Below are positions 54,540-64,000 of a stretch of DNA of 64,000 nucleotides, in pieces. A program made the position numbers and the translations under genes. Positions within the stretch are counted from its first letter, which is position 1, and every line of letters begins with the position of its first letter. The notes under the pieces are model-generated. The model did no database searches and was not told the DNA's origin. It saw only the letters and a list, made by a program, of their open reading frames with translations. Source of the stretch: Bradyrhizobium sp. ORS 285 (GTDB taxonomy: Bacteria > Pseudomonadota > Alphaproteobacteria > Rhizobiales > Xanthobacteraceae); NCBI RefSeq assembly GCF_900176205.1, contig NZ_LT859959.1:4733001-4797000 (forward strand), given 5' to 3'.

Positions 54540-54576
54540 AGTCCCGGAAAGCAGAACCTGCTTTTCGGGACTTTTC
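54540..54576 (+). terminator. Hairpin between binding protein and permease genes
   Basis: AGTCCCGGAAAGCAG pairs with CTGCTTTTCGGGACT at 14 of 15 positions with a 3-base loop, then TTTT. It is probably a partial terminator. Confidence 0.75.
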
Positions 54577-54630
54577 ATTTTCCGTGGCAGGTGCTACCCG
54601 CCGCGCGATCGAGAGGACTGAAAGGACCAG

Positions 54631-55611
54631 ATGCTCGCCTTCACGCTTCGCCGAGCAATTCAGGCCATCGGCGTCATGATCGCCGTCGGGATCATCGCGT
54701 TCGCGATGTTCCGCTTCGCCGGCGACCCGGTCAGCCAGCTCGTGGCGATCGACGCATCGTCGGCGGAACGCGCCCAGATCCGCCAGTCCCTCGGACTCGA
54801 CGATCCCTTCATCGTGCAGTTCGGGCGCTATCTGTTCGATGCCGCGCAGTTCAAGTTCGGTGTCTCCTACCAGTTCCGGCAGCCCGTCTCCGATCTCCTC
54901 AAGGAGCGCATGCCGGCGACCCTGGAGCTCGCGGTCTGCGCCACGATCCTCGCGCTGTTCTTCGGCATCATCATGGGCGTGTTCTCGGCGCTGCGCCGCG
55001 AGTCCCTGATGGCGAAGCTGTTCCAGATGGTGTCGCTGATCGGCATCTCCTTGCCGACGTTCCTGATCGGCATCCTCCTGATCTATCTGTTCTCGGTGAC
55101 GCTCGGCTGGCTGCCCTCCTTCGGCCGCGGCGACGTCGTGAAGCTCGGCTGGTGGTCGACCGGCCTGCTCACGCTCTCCGGCTGGAAGGCGCTGATCATG
55201 CCCTCGATCACGCTCGGCCTGTTCCAGATGACGCTGATCATGCGGCTGGTCCGCGCCGAGATGCTCGAGGTGCTGCGCACCGACTACATCCGCTTCGCCC
55301 GCGCCCGCGGGCTGACCACGCGCGCCATCCATTTCGGCCATGCGCTGCGCAACACGCTGGTTCCGGTCATCACGGTGGTCGGCCTGCAGTTCGGCTCGGT
55401 CATCGCCTTCTCGATCATCACCGAGCAAGTGTTCCAATGGCCGGGCATGGGCCTGTTGTTCGTGCAGGCGGTGCAGAACGTCGACATCCCGATCATGGCG
55501 GCCTACCTGATGATGGTGTCGCTGATCTTCGTCACCATCAATCTCGTGGTTGATATCCTCTACACCGTGGTCGATCCGCGCCTGCGCGCGACCATCAGCC
55601 GTCCGGCCTGA
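54631..55611 (+). CDS. Dipeptide-type ABC importer, permease DppB-like (cluster 1)
   Basis: Inner-membrane permease of 326 residues with six helices. The N-terminus LRRAIQAIGVMIAVGIIAFA is the DppB/GsiC style, followed by a periplasmic loop with LGLDDPFIVQFGRYL. The EAA loop reads EMLEVLRTDYIRFARARGLT. Closing EQVFQWPGMGLLFVQAVQNV is typical. The next gene starts two bases after its stop. Confidence 0.92.
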   Translation: MLAFTLRRAIQAIGVMIAVGIIAFAMFRFAGDPVSQLVAIDASSAERAQIRQSLGLDDPFIVQFGRYLFDAAQFKFGVSYQFRQPVSDLLKERMPATLELAVCATILALFFGIIMGVFSALRRESLMAKLFQMVSLIGISLPTFLIGILLIYLFSVTLGWLPSFGRGDVVKLGWWSTGLLTLSGWKALIMPSITLGLFQMTLIMRLVRAEMLEVLRTDYIRFARARGLTTRAIHFGHALRNTLVPVITVVGLQFGSVIAFSIITEQVFQWPGMGLLFVQAVQNVDIPIMAAYLMMVSLIFVTINLVVDILYTVVDPRLRATISRPA

Positions 55612-55613
55612 TC

Positions 55614-56582
55614 ATGAGCGACGCAGCCCTGCCCCATCCCACGCCCGCCGAGGCCCCGCGCGCAGCCGCCGATGGCTGGCTGAAGCGCGCGCTGGCGAGC
55701 GACCTGTTCTACTCGTTCCGCCGCTCCAAGCTGACGGTGGCCGCCGCCATCGTTACGCTGCTGTTCTTCCTGCTCGCAATCTTCGCGCCGCTGCTGTCGC
55801 CGCAGAACCCGTTCGATCCGGCGCAGCTGCAGCTCCTCAATTCCCGCATCGCGCCGCTGTGGACCGCGGACGGTCAGAGCCCGTTCCTGCTCGGCACCGA
55901 CGAGCAGGGCCGCGACGTGCTGTCCGCGATTCTCTATGGCCTGCGGATCTCGCTGCTGGTCGGCATTCTCGGCGTCGTCTTTTCTGGCGTGCTCGGCATC
56001 GGCCTCGGCCTCGTCGCCGGCTATTTCGGCGGCCGCGTCGACACCGTGATCATGCGCATCGCCGACGTGCAGCTCACCTTCCCGCCGATCCTGATCGCGC
56101 TGCTGGTCAACGGCATCGCCAAATCCGTCTCCGGCAATCATCTGGACTGGCTGAGCATGCTGGGCGTGCTGGTGCTGGCCATCGGCCTGTCGTTCTGGGT
56201 GCAATATGCGCGCACGGTGCGCAGCTCGGTGCTGGTCGAGAAGAACAAGGACTATGTCGCCGCCGCCCAGCTGATCGGCCTGCCCGCGCCCGTCATCATG
56301 CTGCGCCACGTGCTGCCCAACACGACGGGTCCGGTGCTGGTCATCGCGACGATCAATCTTGCGCTCGCGATCATCACCGAGGCGACGCTGTCGTTTCTCG
56401 GCTCCGGTATGCCGGAGACGATGCCATCGCTCGGAACCCTGATCCGCATCGGCAACAACTATCTGTTCGCCGGCGAATGGTGGATCGTCGCCTTCCCCGG
56501 CATCGCGCTGGCCGGCCTGATCCTCGCGATCAACCTGCTTGGCGACTGGCTGCGCGACGCGCTGAATCCGAAACTGCGATGA
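55614..56582 (+). CDS. Dipeptide-type ABC importer, permease DppC-like (cluster 1)
   Basis: Inner-membrane permease of 322 residues. After a cytoplasmic N-terminus come KLTVAAAIVTLLFFLLAIFA, the DppC-type periplasmic stretch with PFLLGTDEQGRDVLSAILYG, and the EAA loop (VLVEKNKDYVAAAQLIGLP). ATLSFLGSGMPETMPSLGTL near the end is a DppC hallmark. ATG two bases after the dppB-like stop. Confidence 0.92.
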   Translation: MSDAALPHPTPAEAPRAAADGWLKRALASDLFYSFRRSKLTVAAAIVTLLFFLLAIFAPLLSPQNPFDPAQLQLLNSRIAPLWTADGQSPFLLGTDEQGRDVLSAILYGLRISLLVGILGVVFSGVLGIGLGLVAGYFGGRVDTVIMRIADVQLTFPPILIALLVNGIAKSVSGNHLDWLSMLGVLVLAIGLSFWVQYARTVRSSVLVEKNKDYVAAAQLIGLPAPVIMLRHVLPNTTGPVLVIATINLALAIITEATLSFLGSGMPETMPSLGTLIRIGNNYLFAGEWWIVAFPGIALAGLILAINLLGDWLRDALNPKLR

Positions 56583-56613
56583 CCCCGTTCATGCGTTGCG
56601 AAGGCTTGACCTC

Positions 56614-57593
56614 ATGACCGCCCCCGTTCTGTCCGTGCGCAATCTGCAGGTCGAGTTCGAGACACGGCGCGGCACCCTGCGCGCGATCGACGGCGTCTCC
56701 TACGACATCGCCAAGGGCGAGGTGCTCGGCGTGGTCGGCGAATCCGGCGCCGGCAAGTCCGTCACCGGCCTCGCCGTGATCGGCCTGATCGACCGCCCCG
56801 GCCGCATCTCCGGCGGCGAGATCCTGCTGTCGGGCCTGCGGATCGATAACTTGCCGCCGGAAGAGATGCGCAAGGTGCGCGGCAAGCGCATCGGCATGAT
56901 CTTCCAGGATCCGCTGACCTCGCTCAATCCGCTGTACCGCGTCGGCGACCAGATCGTCGAGACCATCAAGACCCACACCAATCTCACCGACCAGCAGGCG
57001 CGCAAGCGCGCCATCGATCTGCTCGCCGAGGTCGGCATTCCCGCCCCCGAGAAGCGCATCGACGGCTATCCGCACGAATTCTCCGGCGGCATGCGCCAGC
57101 GCGTCGTGATCGCGCTCGCGCTGTGCGCCGAGCCGGAGCTGATCATTGCCGACGAACCGACCACCGCGCTCGACGTCTCCGTGCAGGCGCAGATCATCTC
57201 GCTGATCAAGCGGCTCGGCCGCGACCACGGCACCGCCGTGATGCTGGTGACCCACGACATGGGCGTGATCGCCGAGACCTGCGACCGCGTGGCCGTGATG
57301 TATGCCGGCCGCGTCGCCGAGATCGGCCCGGTGCAGGAGGTCATCAAGAACCCGCTGCATCCCTACGCCAAGGGCCTGATGGGCGCGATCCCAACCTTGG
57401 CGGGCGAGGACAAGCGGCTGGTGCAGATCCCCGGCTCGATGCCGCGGCTGTCGGTGATTCCGCCGGGCTGCTCGTTCAATCCGCGTTGCAGCTTCGCTTT
57501 CGACCGCTGCCGCATCGACCGGCCGGAGCCGCTGCGCCAGGGCACGCAGGCGGTCGCCTGCCATCTGTATGATCGCGCGACGGAGACCGCGGC

Positions 57594-57597
<4 letters not shown>
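56614..57597 (+). CDS. Dipeptide-type ABC importer, ATP-binding protein DppD-like
   Basis: ATPase of 327 residues. Walker A GESGAGKS, Q-loop IFQDPLTSLNPLYRVGDQI, signature FSGGMRQR, Walker B LIIADEPTTALD, H-loop VTHDMGV. The oligopeptide-transport C-terminus IPPGCSFNPRCSFAFDRC has the cysteines expected for a 4Fe-4S site. ATG at 56614 with GAAGG upstream; a TTG at 56596 is less likely. Overlaps the next gene by four bases. Confidence 0.92.
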
Positions 57598-58601
<1,004 letters not shown>

Positions 58602-58628
58602 AGCCACACGACGGAATTCAAATGGGTC

Positions 58629-58709
58629 GTCATTGCGAGGAGCGAAGCGACGAAGCAATCCAGGGGCGTCATGCACGGCCCTGGATTGCTTCGCTTCGCT
58701 CGCAATGAC
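58629..58709. repeat. Palindromic repeat, family B, copy 4
   Basis: GTCATTGCGAGGAGCGAAGC with GAAGCAATCCAGG at left; CCTGGATTGCTTCGCTTCGC and CTCGCAATGAC at right. It lies between the dppF-like and ggt genes. Confidence 0.8.
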
Positions 58710-58740
58710 GGCGAGTACTTAGGATAGGTCAACGCCGCCC

Positions 58741-60543
58741 ATGAGCTTCATCAACCCCGATCCCTTCACGACCCGCCCCGAGATCGACGGCACCTTCGGC
58801 GTCGTCACCTCGACCCACTGGCTCGCGACCGCCGTCGGCATGGCGATGCTGGAGCGCGGCGGCAACGCCTTCGATGCCGGCGTCGCGGCGGCGTTCACCT
58901 TGCAGGTTGTCGAGCCGCATCTCAACGGCCCCGGCGGCGACGTGCCGATCATCCTGCACGACGTGAAGCGCGGGCGCACCGAGGTGATCTGCGGCCAGGG
59001 CCCCGCGCCATCAGGCGCCACCATCGCGCACTACAAGCGCGAAGGCCTGGACATGGTGCCCGGTACCGGCCTGCTCGCGGCCTGCGTTCCCGGCACCTTC
59101 GAGTCCTGGATGCTGCTGTTGCGCGACTACGGCACGATGCGGCTGCGCGACGTGCTGGAGCCGGCGATCTCCTACGCGCGCGACGGCTATCCTCTGGTCG
59201 AGCGCGTCTCGGCCACGATCCAGACCGTCGAGCAGCTGTTCAAGACGCATTGGCCGACCTCGGCCGCGCTGTACCTGCCGAACGGCGAGGTGCCGCGCCC
59301 CGGCACGCTGTTCACCAATCCGCAGCTTGCCGAGACCTACGCGCGCATCCTCAGCGAAGGCGAGAGCGCCGGGGAGAATCGCGACGCGCAGATCGAGCGC
59401 GCGCGCAAGGCGTGGTCGCAAGGCTTCGTTGCCGAAGCAATCGACCGCTTCTGCCGGACGCAGGACGTGATGGACGTCTCGGGCACGCGCCACAAGGGCG
59501 TGCTGACCGCCGACGACATGGCGCGCTGGCAGCCGACCATCGAAGCTCCTCTGACTTACGAGTACGGCCGCTACACCGTGTGCAAGGCCGGGGTCTGGAG
59601 CCAGGGCCCGGTGCTCTTGCAGCAGCTCGCGCTGCTCAAGGGTTTTGCGCTCGACGGCCTAGATCCGACGGGGCCGGATTTCATCCATTGGCAGATCGAA
59701 GCCGCCAAGCTCGCCTTCGCCGATCGCGAGGCGTTCTACGGCGATCCGAACTTTGCCGACATTCCGATCCAGACTTTGCTGTCCGATGCCTACAACGACG
59801 AGCGGCGCAAGCTGATCACCGACAAGGCTTCGCTGGAGCTTCGGCCGGGCAAGCTCGACGGCTATGGCGCCGAGGTGAAGCTGCGCGAGGCCGCAGGCAA
59901 CCGCGAGGCGGTCGGCGCGATGGGCTCGGGCGAGCCGACCGTCGGTCGCTTCGGCGAGGTGCGCGGCGACACCGTGCATTTCGACATCATCGACCGTGAC
60001 GGCAACATGATCTCGGCGACGCCCTCCGGCGGCTGGCTGCAATCCTCACCCGTCATTCCCAAGCTCGGCTTCTGCCTCGGCACGCGCGCGCAGATGTTCT
60101 GGCTCGAGGAGAACCATCCGGCCGCGCTGGTGCCGGGCAAGCGGCCGCGCACCACGCTGTCGCCGACCATGGCGCTGCGCGACGGCGAGCCCTACGTCGC
60201 CTGGGGCTCGCCCGGCGGCGACCAGCAGGATCAGTGGAACACGCAGTTCTTCCTGCGCCACGTCCATGCCGGCATGAACCTGCAGGAGTCCATCGACGCG
60301 CCGGCGTGGCACTCCGAGCACTTCCCGATCTCGTTCTGGCCGCGCACCGCACGCCCCGGCGTGCTCGTGGTCGAGAACCGCGTGCCGAAGGCCACCATCG
60401 AGGAGCTGCGCCGCCGCGGTCATGTCGTCGAGGTCGGCCCAGACTGGTCGGAGGGCCGCCTGACGGCCGCCTCGCGCGTCGGCCGCCGCCGTCGGGCCGC
60501 GGCCAATCCGCGGGGCATGCAGGGCTACGCCGCGGGACGCTGA
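58741..60543 (+). CDS. ggt: Gamma-glutamyltransferase family protein
   Basis: N-terminal-nucleophile hydrolase precursor of 600 residues. The family splits itself before a threonine: here GDTVHFDIIDRDGNMISATP puts the candidate nucleophile at Thr411. Large-subunit motifs: ATAVGMAMLERGGNAFDAGV, EPHLNGPGGDVPIILHD, FADREAFYGDPNF; small-subunit motif SPTMALRDGEPYVAWGSPGG with DQQDQW. There is no N-terminal export signal, so it may act in the cytoplasm on imported gamma-glutamyl compounds. Some related proteins act as cephalosporin or oxamate acylases. It sits between two peptide-type importers. Confidence 0.88.
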   Translation: MSFINPDPFTTRPEIDGTFGVVTSTHWLATAVGMAMLERGGNAFDAGVAAAFTLQVVEPHLNGPGGDVPIILHDVKRGRTEVICGQGPAPSGATIAHYKREGLDMVPGTGLLAACVPGTFESWMLLLRDYGTMRLRDVLEPAISYARDGYPLVERVSATIQTVEQLFKTHWPTSAALYLPNGEVPRPGTLFTNPQLAETYARILSEGESAGENRDAQIERARKAWSQGFVAEAIDRFCRTQDVMDVSGTRHKGVLTADDMARWQPTIEAPLTYEYGRYTVCKAGVWSQGPVLLQQLALLKGFALDGLDPTGPDFIHWQIEAAKLAFADREAFYGDPNFADIPIQTLLSDAYNDERRKLITDKASLELRPGKLDGYGAEVKLREAAGNREAVGAMGSGEPTVGRFGEVRGDTVHFDIIDRDGNMISATPSGGWLQSSPVIPKLGFCLGTRAQMFWLEENHPAALVPGKRPRTTLSPTMALRDGEPYVAWGSPGGDQQDQWNTQFFLRHVHAGMNLQESIDAPAWHSEHFPISFWPRTARPGVLVVENRVPKATIEELRRRGHVVEVGPDWSEGRLTAASRVGRRRRAAANPRGMQGYAAGR

Positions 60544-60552
60544 GAGGCGACG

Positions 60553-61263
60553 ATGACCTGGTCGATCATTGCCAAGGACGATTCAACCGGCCGGATCGGC
60601 ATCGCCGTTTCCACGCGCTTCTTCGCCGTCGGCGCGCGCGTGCCGTTCATCGTTGCCGGTCGCGGCGGCATCGCCACGCAGGCGCTGGTCAACCCCTACT
60701 ACGGCATCGACGGCGCGACGCTGCTGCGCGACGGCCGGCATCCGCGCGACATCGTGCAGCTGCTGACAGCAGCCGATCCCGGCCGCGAAAGCCGGCAGAT
60801 CCACATGCTCGATCTCAACGGCCAGATCGCGGCGCATACCGGCCGCGACTGCATCGACTGGTGCGGCCATCTCGAAGGCCAGGGCTTTTCGATTGCCGGC
60901 AACATGCTGGCCGGCCCGCAGGTGCTGAACGAAACCGCGAACGCGTATCTCGCCCACAGCGCCCTGCCCTTCGCGCAGCGCCTGATCGCGGCGATGAAGG
61001 CTGGCGAGGCCGCCGGCGGCGACAAGCGCGGCAGGCAGTCGGCCGCACTGCTCGTGCACGGCAAGGACGAATGGTCCGAGCTCGATTTGCGCGTCGACGA
61101 TCATCCCGATCCGCTCGCCGAACTCGAGCGGCTGGAGAGCGTGAGCCGCAAGCATTGGGCGGTGTTCCGGCAGTTCATGCCGACCCGCGAGAACCCGGCT
61201 GGCGTGACCGATCGCGCCACCATCGATGCCGGCATCGCCGCGGCGCTCGCGAACCCGACATGA
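60553..61263 (+). CDS. DUF1028 family protein
   Basis: Soluble protein of 236 residues. MTWSIIAKDDSTGRIGIAVS and ARVPFIVAGRGGIATQALVN are the hallmark start of DUF1028, an Ntn-hydrolase-like family often found with gamma-glutamyltransferase and peptide transport genes. GLIDDPFI-type elements are absent, but GQGFSIAGNMLAGPQVLNE and DHPDPLAELERL are typical. It begins 9 bases after ggt, in the same operon. The substrate is unknown. Confidence 0.9.
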   Translation: MTWSIIAKDDSTGRIGIAVSTRFFAVGARVPFIVAGRGGIATQALVNPYYGIDGATLLRDGRHPRDIVQLLTAADPGRESRQIHMLDLNGQIAAHTGRDCIDWCGHLEGQGFSIAGNMLAGPQVLNETANAYLAHSALPFAQRLIAAMKAGEAAGGDKRGRQSAALLVHGKDEWSELDLRVDDHPDPLAELERLESVSRKHWAVFRQFMPTRENPAGVTDRATIDAGIAAALANPT

Positions 61264-61340
61264 GCCCCGGAAGGACTGCATCTGGCTGGGGTTGGTATGA
61301 TTAGTGCAACAGCGCAGGCTGCATTCGTAGGGGACATCCG

Positions 61341-62855
61341 ATGATCAGGAATTGGTGCTTGGCCGCTGCGGCGGCCACTGTGATGGTGACGTGCAGCCCG
61401 GCTGCGCAGGCACAGACCACGTTGCGCATCGGACTGGCCGAGGATGCCGACATTCTCGATCCCACCATGGCGCGGACCTATGTCGGCCGCATCGTGTTCG
61501 CCGCCGTCTGCGACAAGTTGTTCGATATCGACGAGAAGCTGAACATCGTGCCGCAGCTCGCGCTGTCGCACGAGACCTCCGCCGACGGCAAGGAGGTCAT
61601 TATCAAGCTGCGGCCCGGCGTGAAATTCCAGGACGGCGAGCCGTTCGATGCCGAGGCAGCGAAGTTCTCGCTCGACCGCCATCTCTCGACACCAGGCTCG
61701 TTCCGCAAGCCCGAGATCGCCTCGCTCGACCATGTCGATGTCGTCGATCCCCTCACGATCAAGCTGGTGCTGAAGACGCCGTTCTCGCCGCTGCTCGCCC
61801 AGCTCACCGACCGCGCCGGCATGATGGTGTCGCCGAAGGCCGCTAAGGAGGCCGGCGACAAGTTCGGCCTGCGCCCGGTCTGCGCCGGTCCCTACAAATT
61901 CGTCGAGCGCGTCCAGCAGGACCGCATCGTGTTCGAGAAGTTCGCCGACTACTGGAACAAGGACAACGTCTTCATCGACAAGATCGTCTATCAGCCGATC
62001 GTCGACTCCACCGTGCGGCTGGCGAACCTCAAATCCGGCAGCCTCGACATCATCGAGCGGCTGCTAGCGACCGATATCAAGGACGTCACCAGCGACAAGC
62101 GCCTGAAGCTGTCGACCGGGACCAGCCTCGGCTATCGCGGTCTCACGCTCAACATCGGCAAGGACAAGGCCAAGGGCCCGCTGAGCCAGTCCGCCAAGGT
62201 GCGCCAGGCGCTCGACCTGTCGATCGACCGTGAGGCGCTCAACCAGGTGGTGTTCAACGGCGAGTTCAAGCCGGGCAATCAGTTCGTCAATCCCGAGAAT
62301 CCCTACTACCAGACCGCCTTCCCGGTGCGCGGCCGCGACCTCGAGAAGGCCAAGGCGCTGCTGAAGGAGGCCGGCGTGACGCCGCCGTTGACGGTCGACT
62401 TCATGGTGTCGAAGGACAGCGAGAGCGAGGCCGCAGCGCAGGTACTGCAGGCGATGGCCGCCGAGGCCGGTTTCGACCTCAAGATCCGCGTGACCGAGTT
62501 CGCCACGGCGCTGAAGCAGGCCGAGGCCGGCGAGTATCAGGCCTTCTCGCTGGAATGGAGCGGCCGCAGCGATCCCGACGGCAACACCTACAACCACCTG
62601 CATTCGGGTGCCGCGCTCAACTACAGCGCCTGGAGCAACGCCGCCGCCGACAAGGCGCTGGAAGACGCCCGCCTCGTCACCGACCCGGCCAAGCGCAAGG
62701 CGATCTACGAAACGCTGGTGCGCGAGCAGCAGGCCGACGAGCCGATCCTCTACCTCTACCATCGCAAGTTCCTGTTCGCGCAGACCACGAAGCTCCAGGG
62801 CTTCAAGCCGATGCCGGACGGTCTGCTGCGCGTGGTGGGGCTGAAGCTGAAGTGA
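61341..62855 (+). CDS. Dipeptide-type ABC importer, substrate-binding protein (cluster 2)
   Basis: Periplasmic binding protein of 504 residues, SBP_bac_5 family. Signal peptide (CLAAAAATVMVTCSPAAQAQ) cut after AQAQ. TLRIGLAEDADILDPTMART, IIKLRPGVKFQDGEPFDAEA and GRSDPDGNTYNHLHSGAALN are visible. It is clearly different from the binding protein at 52927, so the second importer probably has another specificity. Separated from DUF1028 by 77 bases. Confidence 0.9.
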   Translation: MIRNWCLAAAAATVMVTCSPAAQAQTTLRIGLAEDADILDPTMARTYVGRIVFAAVCDKLFDIDEKLNIVPQLALSHETSADGKEVIIKLRPGVKFQDGEPFDAEAAKFSLDRHLSTPGSFRKPEIASLDHVDVVDPLTIKLVLKTPFSPLLAQLTDRAGMMVSPKAAKEAGDKFGLRPVCAGPYKFVERVQQDRIVFEKFADYWNKDNVFIDKIVYQPIVDSTVRLANLKSGSLDIIERLLATDIKDVTSDKRLKLSTGTSLGYRGLTLNIGKDKAKGPLSQSAKVRQALDLSIDREALNQVVFNGEFKPGNQFVNPENPYYQTAFPVRGRDLEKAKALLKEAGVTPPLTVDFMVSKDSESEAAAQVLQAMAAEAGFDLKIRVTEFATALKQAEAGEYQAFSLEWSGRSDPDGNTYNHLHSGAALNYSAWSNAAADKALEDARLVTDPAKRKAIYETLVREQQADEPILYLYHRKFLFAQTTKLQGFKPMPDGLLRVVGLKLK

Positions 62856-62911
62856 GCGATGACGTGGCCCCTGCTTATTGGGAGGCGACACTGACGCCCC
62901 GCGCCCGCTGC

Positions 62912-62950
62912 GCTCCCTCCCCCCTTGTGGGGGAAGGAACGCTGGGGGTT
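62912..62950. repeat. Short family E palindrome between binding protein and permease
   Basis: CTCCCTCCCCCCTTGTGGGG with GAAGGAACG forms a compact GC hairpin in the gap between the binding-protein and permease genes. Confidence 0.5.
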
Positions 62951-62991
62951 GCTCATCGTGAGCATGCTCCTCGGCGCGCGAGGCTCTGGCC

Positions 62992-63933
62992 ATGCTGACC
63001 TTCCTCGCCCGCCGCCTCGCGCAGATCATCCCGACCTTGATCTTCGTCTCGATCCTCATCTTCTCCTTGCAGCAGCTGCTGCCCGGCGACCCCGCCCTCG
63101 TCATGGCTGGCGAGGAGCGTGATCCCGCTGTCATCGAGCAAATCCGCAAGCAGTATCGCCTCGATCAGCCCCTGCCCGTCCAGTACGGCTACTGGATCAA
63201 GGGCGTGCTCACAGGCGATTTTGGCGAGTCGCTGCGCATCAAGATGCCGGTGCGCGATCTCATCCTGCAGAAGCTGCCGGTGACCTTGCAGCTCGCGTCG
63301 ATGGCGATCGTGATCGCGTTCCTGATCGGCATTCCCGCCGGCATCATCTCCGCCGTGAAGCGCGGCACAGCCTGGGACTATGCCGCCAATCTGTTTGCAC
63401 TGTGGGGGATCTCGACGCCGAATTTCTGGCTCGGGATCATGCTGATCTTCGTGTTCTCGATCCAGCTCGGCTGGCTGCCTGCCTCAGGCTATGTCTCGCT
63501 GGCCGAGGACTGGCGCGCCAGCCTCGCCGCGACCATCATGCCGGCCTTCGTGCTCGGCAACGCCATCGCCGCGATCCTGATGCGCCACACCCGCAGCGCC
63601 ATGCTGCAGGTGTTGGGCAGCGACTACATCCGCACCGCCCGCGCCAAGGGCATCTCGGAGCGCCAGGTCATCCTGCGCCACGCGCTGCGCAACGCGCTGA
63701 CGCCCGTCATCACGCTGGGCGCGCTGGAGCTCGGTACGCTACTCTCCGGCGCGGTGCTGACCGAGCAGATCTTCTCCATCCCCGGCTTCGGCAAGCTGAT
63801 CGTCGACGCCGTGTTCAACCGCGACTACGCCGTCGTGCAGGGCGTCGTGCTGGTCACCGCCACCGTCTACATCATGCTGAACCTGATCGCCGATCTTGCT
63901 TATGTGCTCGTCAATCCGCGGCTGAGGAGCTGA
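62992..63933 (+). CDS. Dipeptide-type ABC importer, permease DppB-like (cluster 2)
   Basis: Inner-membrane permease of 313 residues. The N-terminus LARRLAQIIPTLIFVSILIF, the loop LPGDPALVMAGEERDPAVIE, EAA loop MLQVLGSDYIRTARAKGISE, and the close EQIFSIPGFGKLIVDAVFNR are DppB type. A partner permease starts right after it. Confidence 0.92.
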   Translation: MLTFLARRLAQIIPTLIFVSILIFSLQQLLPGDPALVMAGEERDPAVIEQIRKQYRLDQPLPVQYGYWIKGVLTGDFGESLRIKMPVRDLILQKLPVTLQLASMAIVIAFLIGIPAGIISAVKRGTAWDYAANLFALWGISTPNFWLGIMLIFVFSIQLGWLPASGYVSLAEDWRASLAATIMPAFVLGNAIAAILMRHTRSAMLQVLGSDYIRTARAKGISERQVILRHALRNALTPVITLGALELGTLLSGAVLTEQIFSIPGFGKLIVDAVFNRDYAVVQGVVLVTATVYIMLNLIADLAYVLVNPRLRS

Positions 63934-63934
63934 C

Positions 63935-64000
63935 ATGGCCGAGACCACGCTGTCAGCACCGGGCATCCGCACCCTCGCCCCGCTCGAGCGGCCGATGCAG
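63935..64000 (+). CDS. Dipeptide-type ABC importer, permease DppC-like (partial, runs off edge)
   Basis: ATG at 63935 follows GAGGAG and lies one base after the previous stop. The 22 codons in the window (MAETTLSAPGIRTLAPLERP then MQ) look like the cytoplasmic N-terminus of a DppC-like permease. Its identity rests mainly on position after the DppB-like gene. Confidence 0.65.
   Translation, partial: MAETTLSAPGIRTLAPLERPMQ

Noticed and set aside
52876..55437. 853-residue minus-strand open frame across the dipeptide importer
   Set aside because: Antisense shadow; the plus strand carries intact binding-protein and permease genes.

Overview
This 64 kb window is a chromosomal segment of a high-GC alphaproteobacterium. 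The mix of genes (a large methyl-accepting chemotaxis protein array, many solute ABC transporters, a phenylacetate pathway, phasin-type polyester granule proteins) and the typical intergenic palindromes point to Bradyrhizobium or a close relative in the Nitrobacteraceae. That assignment is by recognition, not by a database search. I saw no rRNA, tRNA, CRISPR array, phage or insertion sequence.

Layout. (1) 1-12.2 kb: five intact chemoreceptor genes, all on the minus strand. They have different sensor domains (two four-helix-bundle types, two long helical HBM-like types, one Cache type) and nearly identical signalling ends. A lone amino-acid-type periplasmic binding protein sits among them, as does the wreck of a sixth receptor with one piece inverted. 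Every intact receptor gene is preceded by the same palindrome, CCGT-N6-ACGG. (2) 12.4-16.4 kb: a complete route from L-threonate to dihydroxyacetone phosphate (ltnD, otnI, otnK on minus; otnC divergent). (3) 16.9-21.2 kb: a spermidine/putrescine-type ABC importer. (4) 21.6-30.7 kb: a branched-chain amino-acid-type ABC importer (livFGMH plus binding protein) with a D-glutamate cyclase-like gene, then a divergent LysR regulator, an M20-family amidohydrolase and a 2-hydroxyacid dehydrogenase. (5) 31.2-37.6 kb: tartrate dehydrogenase-like enzyme, an SDR protein lacking the usual catalytic residues, an amidase, an MFS carrier and a sulfite-oxidase-like molybdoenzyme. (6) 38.7-41.0 kb: a hydrolase-OsmC fusion and a YeeE/YedE membrane protein, tail to tail. 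(7) 41.2-48.1 kb: phenylacetate degradation (paaI, paaK on plus; paaABCDE and repressor paaX on minus) with a large palindromic operator before paaA. (8) 48.2-49.6 kb: a phasin and a 31-residue-repeat coiled-coil protein that share a TGC-rich promoter motif. (9) 49.8-52.4 kb: two alpha/beta hydrolases and a small conserved protein. (10) 52.9-64 kb: a full dipeptide-type ABC importer, gamma-glutamyltransferase, a DUF1028 protein and a second dipeptide-type importer that runs off the right edge. Together these suggest uptake and cleavage of gamma-glutamyl or other small peptides.

Intergenic DNA is unusually structured. At least five families of palindromic repeats recur, several of them inside operons (paa, liv, dipeptide clusters). 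The most interesting unexplained signals are the palindrome before every chemoreceptor gene, the inverted receptor remnant, the SDR with no catalytic triad, and the paired TGC dyads in front of the granule-protein genes.
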